From Candidatus Omnitrophota bacterium (GTDB lineage: Bacteria > Omnitrophota > Koll11 > Zapsychrales > Fredricksoniimonadaceae): a stretch of DNA of 9,084 nucleotides. The stretch spans positions 1 to 9,084 of the forward strand of contig JAHFGF010000057.1 in the NCBI GenBank assembly GCA_023247595.1, in the 5' to 3' direction. Made by a program: the position numbers and the translations under genes. The notes beneath the pieces are model-generated. The model was given only the letters and a program-made list of their open reading frames with translations. It was not told the origin of the DNA and searched no databases. Every line of letters begins with the position of its first letter. The first letter of the stretch is position 1. Below are positions 1-7,548 of the stretch, one piece after another.

Positions 1-2
1 TA

Positions 3-146
3 CTACCTCCTTTCCACCAGAACTTGGAAATAGTAATCCACGGCAAAGATAACAACGTCGCTTTGAAGCATATGCAGCATTCTCAACAAATATCTAAGCA
101 CATAGTTACTATTTTCAACAATTTTAAGACTTTACAACTAGAGTAA
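3..146 (+). other. possible C-terminal end of a CDS entering from the left (47 codons open)
   Basis: One plus-strand frame is open from base 3 to a TAA at 144-146, giving 47 residues rich in His, Gln, Asn and Lys. If real, it is the tail of a gene whose body lies left of the window and which would converge on the DUF4914 gene. I recognise no motif. The minus strand also has a 42-codon open frame over the same bases, so openness alone is weak evidence. It may be ordinary AT-rich intergenic DNA. Confidence 0.2.
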
Positions 147-153
147 GCATAAT

Positions 154-170
154 CTTTTATGATATAAAAG
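154..170. repeat. AT-rich hairpin downstream of the DUF4914 gene
   Basis: A perfect 7-bp inverted repeat (CTTTTAT / ATAAAAG) with a 3-base spacer lies about 37 bases past the stop of the minus-strand DUF4914 gene. The stem has one G-C pair and no T-tract follows it on either strand. It is therefore a poor intrinsic terminator, although its position is right for a 3' end signal. Confidence 0.3.
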
Positions 171-180
171 TCAAATAAAT

Positions 181-208
181 ATATGTTTATATTTATATGT
201 TTATATTT
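181..208. repeat. 14-bp perfect tandem duplication at the DUF4914 stop codon
   Basis: The 14-base unit ATATGTTTATATTT occurs twice in direct succession. The second copy ends at 208, inside the TAA stop (207-209 on the minus strand) of the DUF4914 gene. The repeat is almost pure A/T. It is most simply explained by replication slippage, but it could be a recent length change at the 3' end of the transcript. Confidence 0.85.
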
Positions 209-2108
209 AGGTGTGATAATCTCCGGTAGAGATCAATTGTTCGTAGTCATTGACCGTGCCGCCCTGAATACAACAGTCGATGATTTTTCGCCCCAGTGGA
301 AGCAGGTCAGTTCCTTTTAAATAAGGCTTGAGCTCATCGTGAAAAAATTGCTCAAGAATTTTTGCACCCTGGTCATAACCCGCGTCCCCCACTTCCGGCT
401 GGGTATTCACCTGTAAAAAATCCCTGGGAATGGCGGAACCTTCGACCTGCATGGAATACAGGGCGTGTCCCAAAAGCGGGCATCTGGCGGGCTGAAGCTG
501 TTCCGGTTTGAACCGCGAACTACCGCGGCGGGCCAGATATTCTCGGGCAATCCACTGCGGCATAAAGCCTGTCTGCCAGGCACCAACGTGTTGGTTCGGC
601 GAAAGAGTATAACGCGTCTGCGGTGTGGCGACAATCTGCTTCAAGAGGAGGTTAGCCTGGTCAACCTGCCGGCCCGTGGCAAATGGCCAGTAGGACCCCA
701 CTCCTTCGCTGCTCATGCCCTTGGTGTCCGTAATGCTGGGATTGGCATGCCCACGCGGTGAAACCAAGCGCCACAGCCAGGCCAGAGACGGCGGCAAAAT
801 ATGAAGCAGTCCGATGATGCCATACGTCGGATGCTGTTTCGTGCACGGCGGCGTACGAACCCCAAAACTGCGCACATTAACTTCCACCGGCTCATCAACC
901 ACGTTCGGGACAACACTGCGCGGCATAATGACGCGCGGATTAGGGCACGGCACTCCCGGTTCATCCTCGATATGTTCCCAAATCAGACAGGTTGCTTTTG
1001 GCACTGCATAGAGATTCAAAAACGTTAACGGCGCGCTGGGATTGATGGTCAAATTTTCCAAATAGGTATCAACGCCATAATGCGTAATATGATTCACACG
1101 CACGAACCACCCTTTTTCAGCGTCCGCCACGACGAGTTTTTTACTGCCGTTTTGAAATTGCGGGTGGCATAACGCCATGTCATCGGTCACCGCGCGCAGT
1201 GAGCAACCTTGAAAAAGCGGAATATACCGACGCTCGTTGGTTACGATGTTTTCTCCTAAAAGCAATCGTCCGTCAGGTTCGCGGTGCGGATACTGCAGCA
1301 TTTCACTTTTCCCGCCGCCGGATGCCCCTTCGTGAACAATCGTCAATTGGTTATCATAAGGAGTAATGACCTGGACGGTCGCTCCGTGAATGGTCACCCA
1401 CCCCTCTTGCTCACCGAGCGACAACAAAAACGCGTAAACACCTTTTTTAGCGCTGGGGCCTGGATATAAATTCAGAGAAAATAATTCGTGCGTTTTTTCC
1501 GTCCTGTTATGGACGACATACTGTTTGCCGCGGCAATGCGTATGACGGAAAGGCGGCGCAAGATAGATTAAAGATCTGGGTTCAAAGCCGGCCGGAAGTT
1601 CCGCTGCCGGAACCATGCCTTGAATATCCGCCAAGGCGCAGGCAAAAAACGCGGCATTTTTGGGAGCCACCAAAAGCGATGCGTATCCGAGATAATCTCC
1701 GCCAGAATAAAAAGGCATCAAAATAAGATCCTGACCTTTAAACCAATTGAGCACATCGGTGCGAAACTGCCCGAAGGGAACAGAAAATTTTTCAGTAAAA
1801 CGCGTTTTATCGGTCGGATTATTATCCGCGATGATCATGCTTTCGGGATCGCGGCGGCGCATATATTTATCCGGATAGTTAGCCGCCAAGCCGTTACGGC
1901 AGCGGGTCACATGAGCCTCGACGATTTTCCCATGTCCTGGGACGTCATAACTCACTTCAAAAGAATCAGCACCCGGCGCGCCCAAAGAAATTTCAATGAG
2001 TTCTGTTTTATTTTTAGGGATGGTAATGCTTTTTGCTTGTTTGAGGACGCTAATCAAGTCCGACGGAAGCACCATCGATTCCCAGGAGGACGCAAACGAT
2101 TTTGTCAT
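207..2108 (-). CDS. DUF4914-family protein with an HPr kinase/PEP carboxykinase-like P-loop
   Basis: This encodes 633 residues with no signal peptide or membrane segment, so it is probably cytoplasmic. From memory the whole length matches the DUF4914 family, which has no established function. Seen directly: His-Gly at 241-242, a P-loop G-A-S-G-G-G-K-S-E at 261-269, then T-D-D at 308-310. HPr kinase/phosphorylase shows the same order (HG, GxSGxGKSE, ADD), and PEP carboxykinase has a related P-loop plus acidic pair. Farther on, F-G-V-R-T-P-P (415-421) and a hydrophobic stretch ending in L-P-P (434-440) recall the Arg-containing and substrate-pocket segments of PEP carboxykinase. I infer a nucleotide-binding phosphotransferase or decarboxylating kinase fold with an unknown substrate. 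The ATG at 2108 has only a distant AAGGA about 15 bases upstream, so initiation looks weak. The gene lies 245 bases downstream of rfbB on the same strand, perhaps in its own transcript. Confidence 0.9.
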   Translation of the reverse strand: MTKSFASSWESMVLPSDLISVLKQAKSITIPKNKTELIEISLGAPGADSFEVSYDVPGHGKIVEAHVTRCRNGLAANYPDKYMRRRDPESMIIADNNPTDKTRFTEKFSVPFGQFRTDVLNWFKGQDLILMPFYSGGDYLGYASLLVAPKNAAFFACALADIQGMVPAAELPAGFEPRSLIYLAPPFRHTHCRGKQYVVHNRTEKTHELFSLNLYPGPSAKKGVYAFLLSLGEQEGWVTIHGATVQVITPYDNQLTIVHEGASGGGKSEMLQYPHREPDGRLLLGENIVTNERRYIPLFQGCSLRAVTDDMALCHPQFQNGSKKLVVADAEKGWFVRVNHITHYGVDTYLENLTINPSAPLTFLNLYAVPKATCLIWEHIEDEPGVPCPNPRVIMPRSVVPNVVDEPVEVNVRSFGVRTPPCTKQHPTYGIIGLLHILPPSLAWLWRLVSPRGHANPSITDTKGMSSEGVGSYWPFATGRQVDQANLLLKQIVATPQTRYTLSPNQHVGAWQTGFMPQWIAREYLARRGSSRFKPEQLQPARCPLLGHALYSMQVEGSAIPRDFLQVNTQPEVGDAGYDQGAKILEQFFHDELKPYLKGTDLLPLGRKIIDCCIQGGTVNDYEQLISTGDYHT

Positions 2109-2126
2109 TCAGTTACCAACCATTCC

Positions 2127-2300
2127 TTAAAAGAGGTACTTTTTGTTAAGTCCGCATTCGTACGGCCATAAAAAACCCAACATCGTTTCCATTTGTGTTC
2201 CTTCGCTGGAATCAATGTCGGGACCGCCGTACAAAAAAAACGCCCAAAAGGGTTTCAATACCCTTTGAACACCGGATAAGATTATCAACGCAGCTACCAA
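2127..2300 (-). CDS. possible small membrane-type ORF upstream of the DUF4914 gene (57 codons, TTG start)
   Basis: Between rfbB and the DUF4914 gene, one minus-strand frame is open from a TTG at 2300 to a TAA at 2127-2129, which is 18 bases before the DUF4914 ATG. The product would be 57 residues. It starts with a hydrophobic segment (roughly residues 2-24), then has acidic D-I-D-S-S-E, and ends with a W-P-Y-E-C-G-L-N-K-K stretch. Internal ATGs lie at codons 37 and 40. I see no Shine-Dalgarno before the TTG, and the frame overlaps a terminator-like hairpin, which argues against it. It could be a small gene, a leader peptide, a decayed gene remnant or chance. I do not recognise the peptide. 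Confidence 0.3.
   Translation of the reverse strand: MVAALIILSGVQRVLKPFWAFFLYGGPDIDSSEGTQMETMLGFLWPYECGLNKKYLF
2233..2266 (-). terminator. candidate intrinsic terminator after rfbB
   Basis: On the minus strand, a hairpin with a 7-bp perfect stem (AAAGGGT / ACCCTTT, arms 2260-2266 and 2247-2253) and a 6-base loop is followed, after a short C/G-containing spacer, by eight T residues (2240-2233). It lies about 90 bases past the rfbB stop, where a terminator would be expected. The T-run begins about 6 bases after the stem rather than directly, which weakens it. Confidence 0.4.
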
Positions 2301-2317
2301 TAGTCAATTATTTTCTA

Positions 2318-2331
2318 AAGCTTTAAAGCTT
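2318..2331. repeat. 14-bp perfect palindrome downstream of rfbB
   Basis: AAGCTTTAAAGCTT is a perfect 14-base palindrome located 23 bases past the rfbB stop codon. It has no loop and no adjacent T-tract on either strand. It reads better as a potential dimeric-protein site or a chance AT-rich palindrome than as a terminator. Confidence 0.6.
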
Positions 2332-2353
2332 ACGGGTTATTTCGGTTAATTCA

Positions 2354-3361
2354 TTAATTTCGCTTTTTATAAACTTTTTTCCAATAGGATTTCAAATGGG
2401 CCACTTTCTTATTCAACCACTTCAAGTTTGTCTTGTAATGATCAACCGTCATCTGCATGCCATGCTGAAAATTTACCTTAGGCTCCCACCCGATTTCTCG
2501 ACGGATTTTATCAAAATTAAGCGCGTAACGGACATCATGCCCGGGGCGGTCTTTGACAAATTCAATGAGTGATTTTGGTTTACCGAGAATTTCCAGCAAC
2601 GTTTCAACAACCAGAATATTAGTACGTTCATAAGCGGAACCGACATTGTAGACTTCGCCGGTTTTACCTTTCTTAAGAACTGCCAAAACCGCGCTGGCGC
2701 AATCCGACACATAAAGCCATTCTCTGACATTAATCCCATGACCGTAAACAGGAATCTTCAAATTGTGAATGGCCTTGTAAATGATGACCGGAACAAACTT
2801 TTCCGGATATTGCCAGGGGCCGTAATTATTGGACGGCCGGACAATGATCGCCGGGAATTGATACGTGCGCGCGTAAGACTTGATTAATAAATCCCCGGCT
2901 GCTTTGGCCGCGGAATAAGGCGAGCTGGGATTAAGCGGGGTCGTTTCATAAAAATGCCCCGTCTCAATGTCGCCATAAACCTCGTCGGTGGAAATATGAA
3001 TAAACCGTTCAACGTTGCTGGCGCGGACAAGTTCAATGAGCGTCTGCGTTCCAATCACATTGGTGCGCAGCGCGTCGCGCCCGTCTAAAATGCTGCGGTC
3101 CACATGCGTCTCGGCGGCAAAATGAACAACTGCCCACGGCTTGAATCTCTTGATCGCGGCAGAAACTTTCTTCGCGTCATTAATATCAGCTTTCAGAAAA
3201 CTGAACTTTCCTTTTAAACCCTTTAACCGTTCGAGATCACCGGCGTAGGTTAGAGAGTCCACAATGAACACTTTAAAACCATCCGCAACGGCCTGACGCA
3301 CGAATTCACTGCCGATAAATCCCGCCCCGCCCGTCACCAAAATACGTTTTGTTTTTACCAT
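2354..3361 (-). CDS. rfbB: dTDP-glucose 4,6-dehydratase (RmlB/RfbB)
   Basis: This is a 335-residue extended short-chain dehydrogenase, a normal length for the family. It converts dTDP-glucose to dTDP-4-keto-6-deoxyglucose using bound NAD+. That product is the branch point for rhamnose and other deoxysugars of surface polysaccharides. Seen in the sequence: Rossmann motif G-G-A-G-F-I-G (11-17), Asp35 ending strand 2, F-A-A-E-T-H-V-D-R-S (81-90), the catalytic triplet T125-D126-E127, Y149-S-A-A-K153, R-P-S-N-N-Y-G-P after the active site, N-V-R-E-W-L-Y-V-S-D for nucleotide-sugar binding, and D-R-P-G-H-D near the C terminus. The Thr-Asp-Glu triplet separates this family from simple epimerases such as GalE. 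It lies 79 bases after a TPR gene, and its spacing and strong Shine-Dalgarno suggest efficient translation. The AT-rich gap may hold its own weak promoter (TTGTTA near 3426-3421). No rfbA, rfbC or rfbD is visible, so the next step must be encoded elsewhere. Confidence 0.96.
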   Translation of the reverse strand: MVKTKRILVTGGAGFIGSEFVRQAVADGFKVFIVDSLTYAGDLERLKGLKGKFSFLKADINDAKKVSAAIKRFKPWAVVHFAAETHVDRSILDGRDALRTNVIGTQTLIELVRASNVERFIHISTDEVYGDIETGHFYETTPLNPSSPYSAAKAAGDLLIKSYARTYQFPAIIVRPSNNYGPWQYPEKFVPVIIYKAIHNLKIPVYGHGINVREWLYVSDCASAVLAVLKKGKTGEVYNVGSAYERTNILVVETLLEILGKPKSLIEFVKDRPGHDVRYALNFDKIRREIGWEPKVNFQHGMQMTVDHYKTNLKWLNKKVAHLKSYWKKVYKKRN

Positions 3362-3368
3362 TACATTT

Positions 3369-3375
3369 CCTCCTT
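3369..3375 (-). promoter_or_regulatory. strong Shine-Dalgarno of rfbB
   Basis: AAGGAGG on the minus strand sits 7 bases before the rfbB ATG at 3361 and fixes that start. It is the only near-consensus ribosome binding site in the window. The other genes have weak or no recognisable ones. Confidence 0.9.
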
Positions 3376-3440
3376 AATACGTTTTAAACAACTCTATATA
3401 TCTTTCAAACCACACTGAAATAACAATTTCATGATCATTT

Positions 3441-4349
3441 CTAGAAAATTCTTAAACGGACATTTTTTAAATCCGTAAAACTGGAACCCCTAGAACTCTC
3501 TATTTCCTGCGCCTTTTGTATAGCCGCGGCCGCAATGGATTCCTTTCCCAATTCCTTCAGGGAAAGCGCCAGGTAATAATACGGCTCTGCAGCCTGCGGA
3601 TTAACCTGAATACTTTGCTGTAAATATACCACAGCGGGCTGATATTGCTTGGCTAAAAACGCGGCAACCCCAAGATAATAATGAAAAAACCCGTCGTCAT
3701 CAAGCTTTTCATTAACCGCCGCCTGGGCCGAGGCCACCAGCGCATCCAGCTGCTGTCCGTGAAAATAGCACAAAACCAGCATTTTGTAACTGTCGCGCAG
3801 GCCGATGCGGATCCGATTAAAGAAATTATTTTGAAAATTCGGCACAGTGGCAATGGCATCCAGATAGGGTTTTGAGGCTGTCATATATTTAAAGATCAAT
3901 TCCGGATTGGAATTAACCGCCCGGCTGAGATATTCCGCCGCGTGGGCGTAGTCTTTTCTTTCAAAATACACATAACCGAGATTGTAATTAAACCATAAAA
4001 ATGGCGGCACGGCATCTGCTGCTTTTTTAAAGGAGATAACCGCAGACGCACTGTCTCCTAATTCATGCTGACAAAAACCCAGCATCGCCCATCCGTCAGC
4101 ACGGTCGGGCAGCACGCGGACCAACTGAGAAAAAAACAGCCGATAGGCCAACAACTCCTTGCGGTCGTAACTTACCTGTCCGTCGGCATAACGCGTCAGA
4201 TAATCATACGGCGGCTGCAAACGGCTTAACGTCGCCCCATACGCGTGCCCCTTGGCATTTTTGTGATCCAACAAAAAATACGTCACCAAAAACGCCGCCA
4301 GATACAGCGCCCAGACGCGGCTAAAAATATTATTCATTGTTTGATTCAT
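3441..4349 (-). CDS. membrane-anchored TPR protein, downstream partner of the YfhO-family gene
   Basis: This encodes 302 residues. One hydrophobic segment near residues 12-27 lies behind a short N terminus with one Arg. It would work as an uncleaved anchor, placing the rest probably on the periplasmic or outer side. Tetratricopeptide-like helix pairs are visible at about 85-115, 118-149, 186-216, 221-251 and 255-286, with the usual G-Y/F, A, F and N-P positions (for example L-G-Y-V-Y-F at 124-129). TPR proteins bind other proteins and are not enzymes. The ATG at 4349 overlaps the TGA of the YfhO gene as ATGA, implying translational coupling, and no separate Shine-Dalgarno is seen. A second ATG four codons later is an alternative start. 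The central 145 residues align almost without gaps to the TPR protein at 6582-7433. I infer a scaffold or assembly factor for the YfhO-family protein. Confidence 0.88.
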   Translation of the reverse strand: MNQTMNNIFSRVWALYLAAFLVTYFLLDHKNAKGHAYGATLSRLQPPYDYLTRYADGQVSYDRKELLAYRLFFSQLVRVLPDRADGWAMLGFCQHELGDSASAVISFKKAADAVPPFLWFNYNLGYVYFERKDYAHAAEYLSRAVNSNPELIFKYMTASKPYLDAIATVPNFQNNFFNRIRIGLRDSYKMLVLCYFHGQQLDALVASAQAAVNEKLDDDGFFHYYLGVAAFLAKQYQPAVVYLQQSIQVNPQAAEPYYYLALSLKELGKESIAAAAIQKAQEIESSRGSSFTDLKNVRLRIF

Positions 4350-6568
4350 ATCGATAAAACCGGATTCGTATCCGTTAATGTGTTTACAGATATTTTTCGA
4401 TCACGCCAGGCCAAATATAGAAGCAACCCAAACATCCCGTTGATACCAAAAAATAAAAAACCGTAAAGCAGCCAAGTCGTTGAGGAACCAAACCTGAATT
4501 CCACCGTCTGATCGCCGGAAGGAACCCATAATCCCTTAAAAGCCATATTGGAACGCACGACCGGCATTTCTTTGCCGTTTAAAAACAACCTCCACTGACG
4601 ATGATCGTTGTCGTTGTAAACAACAAACTGCGGCTTGGTGAATTTCGTTTTGATTTTAATCCGGTTGGCGTTGAAAGCCTCCACAGAAAAATCATCCGTC
4701 GCAGCCTCCACCTTTCGGGCATAATAGGAAACCTGCGCGGCGGGCTTAACTTTTAATACGGCGGAATCATCCGTCGAGACAAAGGCCACATTGCGGTTCT
4801 CGGCCAAAGCCGTTTCAAGCGTTATGAAATCACTGCTGTTATCATCCAGACGTTCAACCGCGTCATAGATGACAAATTTGTGACTGCGGTATTTACGCAC
4901 CACATACATATCCACGTTGGCCGACAAATAACTAAACCATTTAGAGGCATAATAAAAAGCGCCTATAGGCTTAACCACCCGTTCTGATGACGACACATCA
5001 AAAGGTTCTTCCGGTGAACCTTCACCCGCCACAATTTCCACATCGTTATCTCCACGGACATAACGGAAATCAAGTGTGGTGGAATCATACGTATACACGT
5101 ACGGCTTATAGGATTTGGTATTCCGGCTCAGATAGGTGTACATCTCAAACGGTTCAAGCGCGGCCACAAGAAGGATGACAGCCATCCCGACCGTTGCGTA
5201 TTTCCCGCCGCTGCCAAAAATCCGCCATAGAAAAAAAAGGCAGCTAAGAATCAATACAACGTAACTGGAAATTACCGGATAATGAACATGACTCAGCGCC
5301 GCCATCAAGCCCGCGTGCACGAGAAAAATGTAAAAAGCGCCGGCGAGTTTGTCACGAAATAACACCGGCTTCCATGCTAAATAATATTTAAACTGTTCCC
5401 CCAGCATCAGACAAAAGGCCGGCAGAATTGTCACCCATAAATAAAAATGCAGATTCCGAAAATATTTAAACACCACCACATGCTTGTAAAGAAACCCATA
5501 AACCGGCGAGGCTTTTGGAATACAAATCAGAAGCAGTAACGCCATCCATAAAAACAACAGCAGAACTTTTTTATTAATCTTAACCGCCATGCCCAACAAA
5601 AAAATAATGCCGGCAAAAAGCGGCACATAAATAATGGCAAATTCGATGAGCGTGATATCCGTATAGTAGAAGCGCGCGAAAAACAATTCTTCCAAAAGCG
5701 CCCAGCTGTTGGCATGATCCTGGGCCTGCACTCCCAAGACGCTGCCGACGGCTTGATTGGTATTGCGCATGGGCATGACATAATCCCCCTTGCCGCCGGC
5801 TTTAAAAAATAAATATCCCGGAGCAAGGGCCGTGAAAAGAATAACCACACAAATAATTACCAACGCTTTATTGCGGCTGAAAAAACGCAAAGATCGGGCG
5901 CCAATCGCGCCGAACGTTTTTCCATAAAGCAGAACATAAACGAGAAGAAAGGTCGCGACGCTCAGTAAAAAATAAAAAGGAATGTACGTGGTTGAGGCAA
6001 TGATGACCGAAAAAACCATGCCGACAAACGCGGACCGCCGAGGATTTTGGCAAAACGCGGTCAAGAAATAAAAAAACCAGACAATCGGCGTAAACATCAA
6101 AATCATAAACGAATCAAAACTGCGCGTCCCGAGCGCTGAAAACAACAGCAATAAAAAAGCCGTATAAGCCCCCACCCGGTCTTTGATGACATTTCTGGCC
6201 AAAAGATAAAAACCTAAACAGCCGACAAAATAATACATCATCAAATAAATCAGATAGGACGTCGTGTGGGGAAAACCGATTATTTTTAAAATTAGCGCGA
6301 TAAAAAGAAACGGATTAAAACAACCCATGCGCTGAAGGAAAAACGTGTTGGCCGCTCCGCAAAACCATAACGGATCCCATAACGGAAAAACGCCGCGGGC
6401 CATATTATCCAAATAAAATTTAATATGGTCGTAATAAGAAATCGCGTCGTCAAACAGCGCCACCTTGCTGCTGAGATAGCCGCGAAACATCAACGCCCAA
6501 AGAATCATCGCGGCAACGACGAGAAGCGCATCCAATAGATTATTTTTTTGTGATTGTTCCCGCATCAT
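4346..6568 (-). CDS. YfhO-family polytopic membrane protein (GT-C-like, lipid-linked sugar transfer)
   Basis: This encodes 740 residues: a first membrane segment at about 11-30, many further hydrophobic helices up to about 472, a soluble domain at about 475-695, and a final helix at about 699-720. The first outer loop has an Asp-Asp pair (40-41), as GT-C glycosyltransferases do, followed by G-x-F-P-L-W-D-P (59-66), typical of YfhO. F-K-Y-F-R-N (367-372) and the C-terminal domain with W659, N-G-K-E (664-667) and V-P-S-G-D-Q-T-V-E-F (682-691) also match that family. Characterised Firmicutes YfhO proteins add sugars to lipoteichoic acid from undecaprenyl-phosphate donors. Here the donor and acceptor are unknown, and a Gram-negative envelope glycan or a protein target is possible. 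It starts at tandem ATGs, 13 bases after the upstream TPR gene, and ends overlapping the next TPR gene, so all three are probably one operon. Confidence 0.88.
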   Translation of the reverse strand: MMREQSQKNNLLDALLVVAAMILWALMFRGYLSSKVALFDDAISYYDHIKFYLDNMARGVFPLWDPLWFCGAANTFFLQRMGCFNPFLFIALILKIIGFPHTTSYLIYLMMYYFVGCLGFYLLARNVIKDRVGAYTAFLLLLFSALGTRSFDSFMILMFTPIVWFFYFLTAFCQNPRRSAFVGMVFSVIIASTTYIPFYFLLSVATFLLVYVLLYGKTFGAIGARSLRFFSRNKALVIICVVILFTALAPGYLFFKAGGKGDYVMPMRNTNQAVGSVLGVQAQDHANSWALLEELFFARFYYTDITLIEFAIIYVPLFAGIIFLLGMAVKINKKVLLLFLWMALLLLICIPKASPVYGFLYKHVVVFKYFRNLHFYLWVTILPAFCLMLGEQFKYYLAWKPVLFRDKLAGAFYIFLVHAGLMAALSHVHYPVISSYVVLILSCLFFLWRIFGSGGKYATVGMAVILLVAALEPFEMYTYLSRNTKSYKPYVYTYDSTTLDFRYVRGDNDVEIVAGEGSPEEPFDVSSSERVVKPIGAFYYASKWFSYLSANVDMYVVRKYRSHKFVIYDAVERLDDNSSDFITLETALAENRNVAFVSTDDSAVLKVKPAAQVSYYARKVEAATDDFSVEAFNANRIKIKTKFTKPQFVVYNDNDHRQWRLFLNGKEMPVVRSNMAFKGLWVPSGDQTVEFRFGSSTTWLLYGFLFFGINGMFGLLLYLAWRDRKISVNTLTDTNPVLSI

Positions 6569-6581
6569 TCATCTCTAAAAA

Positions 6582-7433
6582 TTAAAAGAAGCTCGAGTGA
6601 ATATCCTGTCCCGCGTACGGATTATCTTCTTGCTTTTGGCCGCGCAAAAGCAAAGTATCGGCCTTGAGGCGATCGTCATCTGTAGAAGAGGCTACGGCCG
6701 CGTAAAATTGAAAAAAATCAGCCGGGGCCATCCCTTGAGCCAAGGCGTATTTTGACGCCGAGACAACATCGGCAAAATTTTCTAAACGGTACTGACTGAT
6801 GATGAGCATGCGCATCCCGTCCGAATACGTTTTGGCAAGATGCGCGTTAAAATCAAAATGAGGATATTCCCGGAGGATATCGGTATAAATCTTGGAACCC
6901 GATAAAACTTTCATGGATAGATCCGAATTAATCGTCATCATCCGCCCGATGAGCTGCGCGGATTCTTGATATTTCTCCTCTTGAAAATAAACATAAGCCA
7001 GATTGAAATAGGTCCAGAGAAAAGCTGGATTTATCGTGATGGATTTCTGAAAATTTTCAGCCGCCTTTGGAAAATCGTTCTGGTTGGCATAACAGAACCC
7101 CTGCATGGCATAAGCATCCGCGGATAACGGTTCCGGCAGGGCCTGGGAAAGAGCGCGGTAATATTCGATGTACACCGACAATGCCTGGGGATCACGCCCG
7201 ACGGGATTTTGCATAAAAGCGATCAGTTCCTTATAATCGCCCGGCATCAAAAGATTGATCAGCCGAACCTGGGCCTCTTGTTGAGATTTCAGACGGACAT
7301 GTTCAAAATACGATCCCAGCTTACGGCCGGAGACGACCGCCGATGGACGTAAATAATGGTTCCACTGGGGAAAAATGAGAAGGACATACAGAACGAGGAT
7401 GGAATAATTAATATGCCGCAGAGTTAGTCGCAT
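6582..7433 (-). CDS. membrane-anchored TPR protein, upstream partner of the YfhO-family gene
   Basis: This encodes 283 residues with one hydrophobic anchor at about 9-22 after an Arg-containing N terminus. A non-repeat region follows, then TPR-like helix pairs at about 106-136 and 139-170, with more divergent helical repeats to about 250. Compared with the TPR protein at 3441-4349, it has a longer linker before the repeats and lacks the last two repeats. The shared core includes A-M-x-G-F-C, a P-x-F-L-W turn, and S-K-x-Y-x-D. An in-frame TGA lies eleven codons upstream with no other start codon between, which supports the ATG at 7433, although no clear Shine-Dalgarno precedes it. It is the first gene of the minus-strand unit and is divergent from the GT-C gene. 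Its role is inferred only: a tethered protein-interaction module serving the YfhO-family protein. Confidence 0.87.
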   Translation of the reverse strand: MRLTLRHINYSILVLYVLLIFPQWNHYLRPSAVVSGRKLGSYFEHVRLKSQQEAQVRLINLLMPGDYKELIAFMQNPVGRDPQALSVYIEYYRALSQALPEPLSADAYAMQGFCYANQNDFPKAAENFQKSITINPAFLWTYFNLAYVYFQEEKYQESAQLIGRMMTINSDLSMKVLSGSKIYTDILREYPHFDFNAHLAKTYSDGMRMLIISQYRLENFADVVSASKYALAQGMAPADFFQFYAAVASSTDDDRLKADTLLLRGQKQEDNPYAGQDIHSSFF

Positions 7434-7548
7434 GCAGAAAAAAGCCTTAAAACGTTCATAAAATCAGCGATTCAACTCTAAGACAGAAAAAGCAAAGAAA
7501 CAAGAGTTTTGTCAGGGAATTTACACCCCAACACAGACAACATTTTAA

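Noticed and set aside
1620..2171. 183-codon plus-strand open frame opposite the start of the DUF4914 gene
   Set aside because: It lies fully antisense to a well-supported gene, and its product shows no recognisable motif. Openness is explained by the codon composition of the opposite strand.
3391..3426. Possible rfbB promoter with TTGTTA and a TATATA-rich -10
   Set aside because: The spacing that suits the -35 gives a poor -10 and vice versa. It is mentioned in the rfbB entry but is too weak to call in this AT-rich gap.
7424..7459. 11-codon minus-strand leader frame (ATG at 7459) overlapping the start of the upstream TPR gene
   Set aside because: It is too short, with no ribosome binding site and no attenuator-like hairpins or codon runs. 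A frame of this size arises easily by chance.
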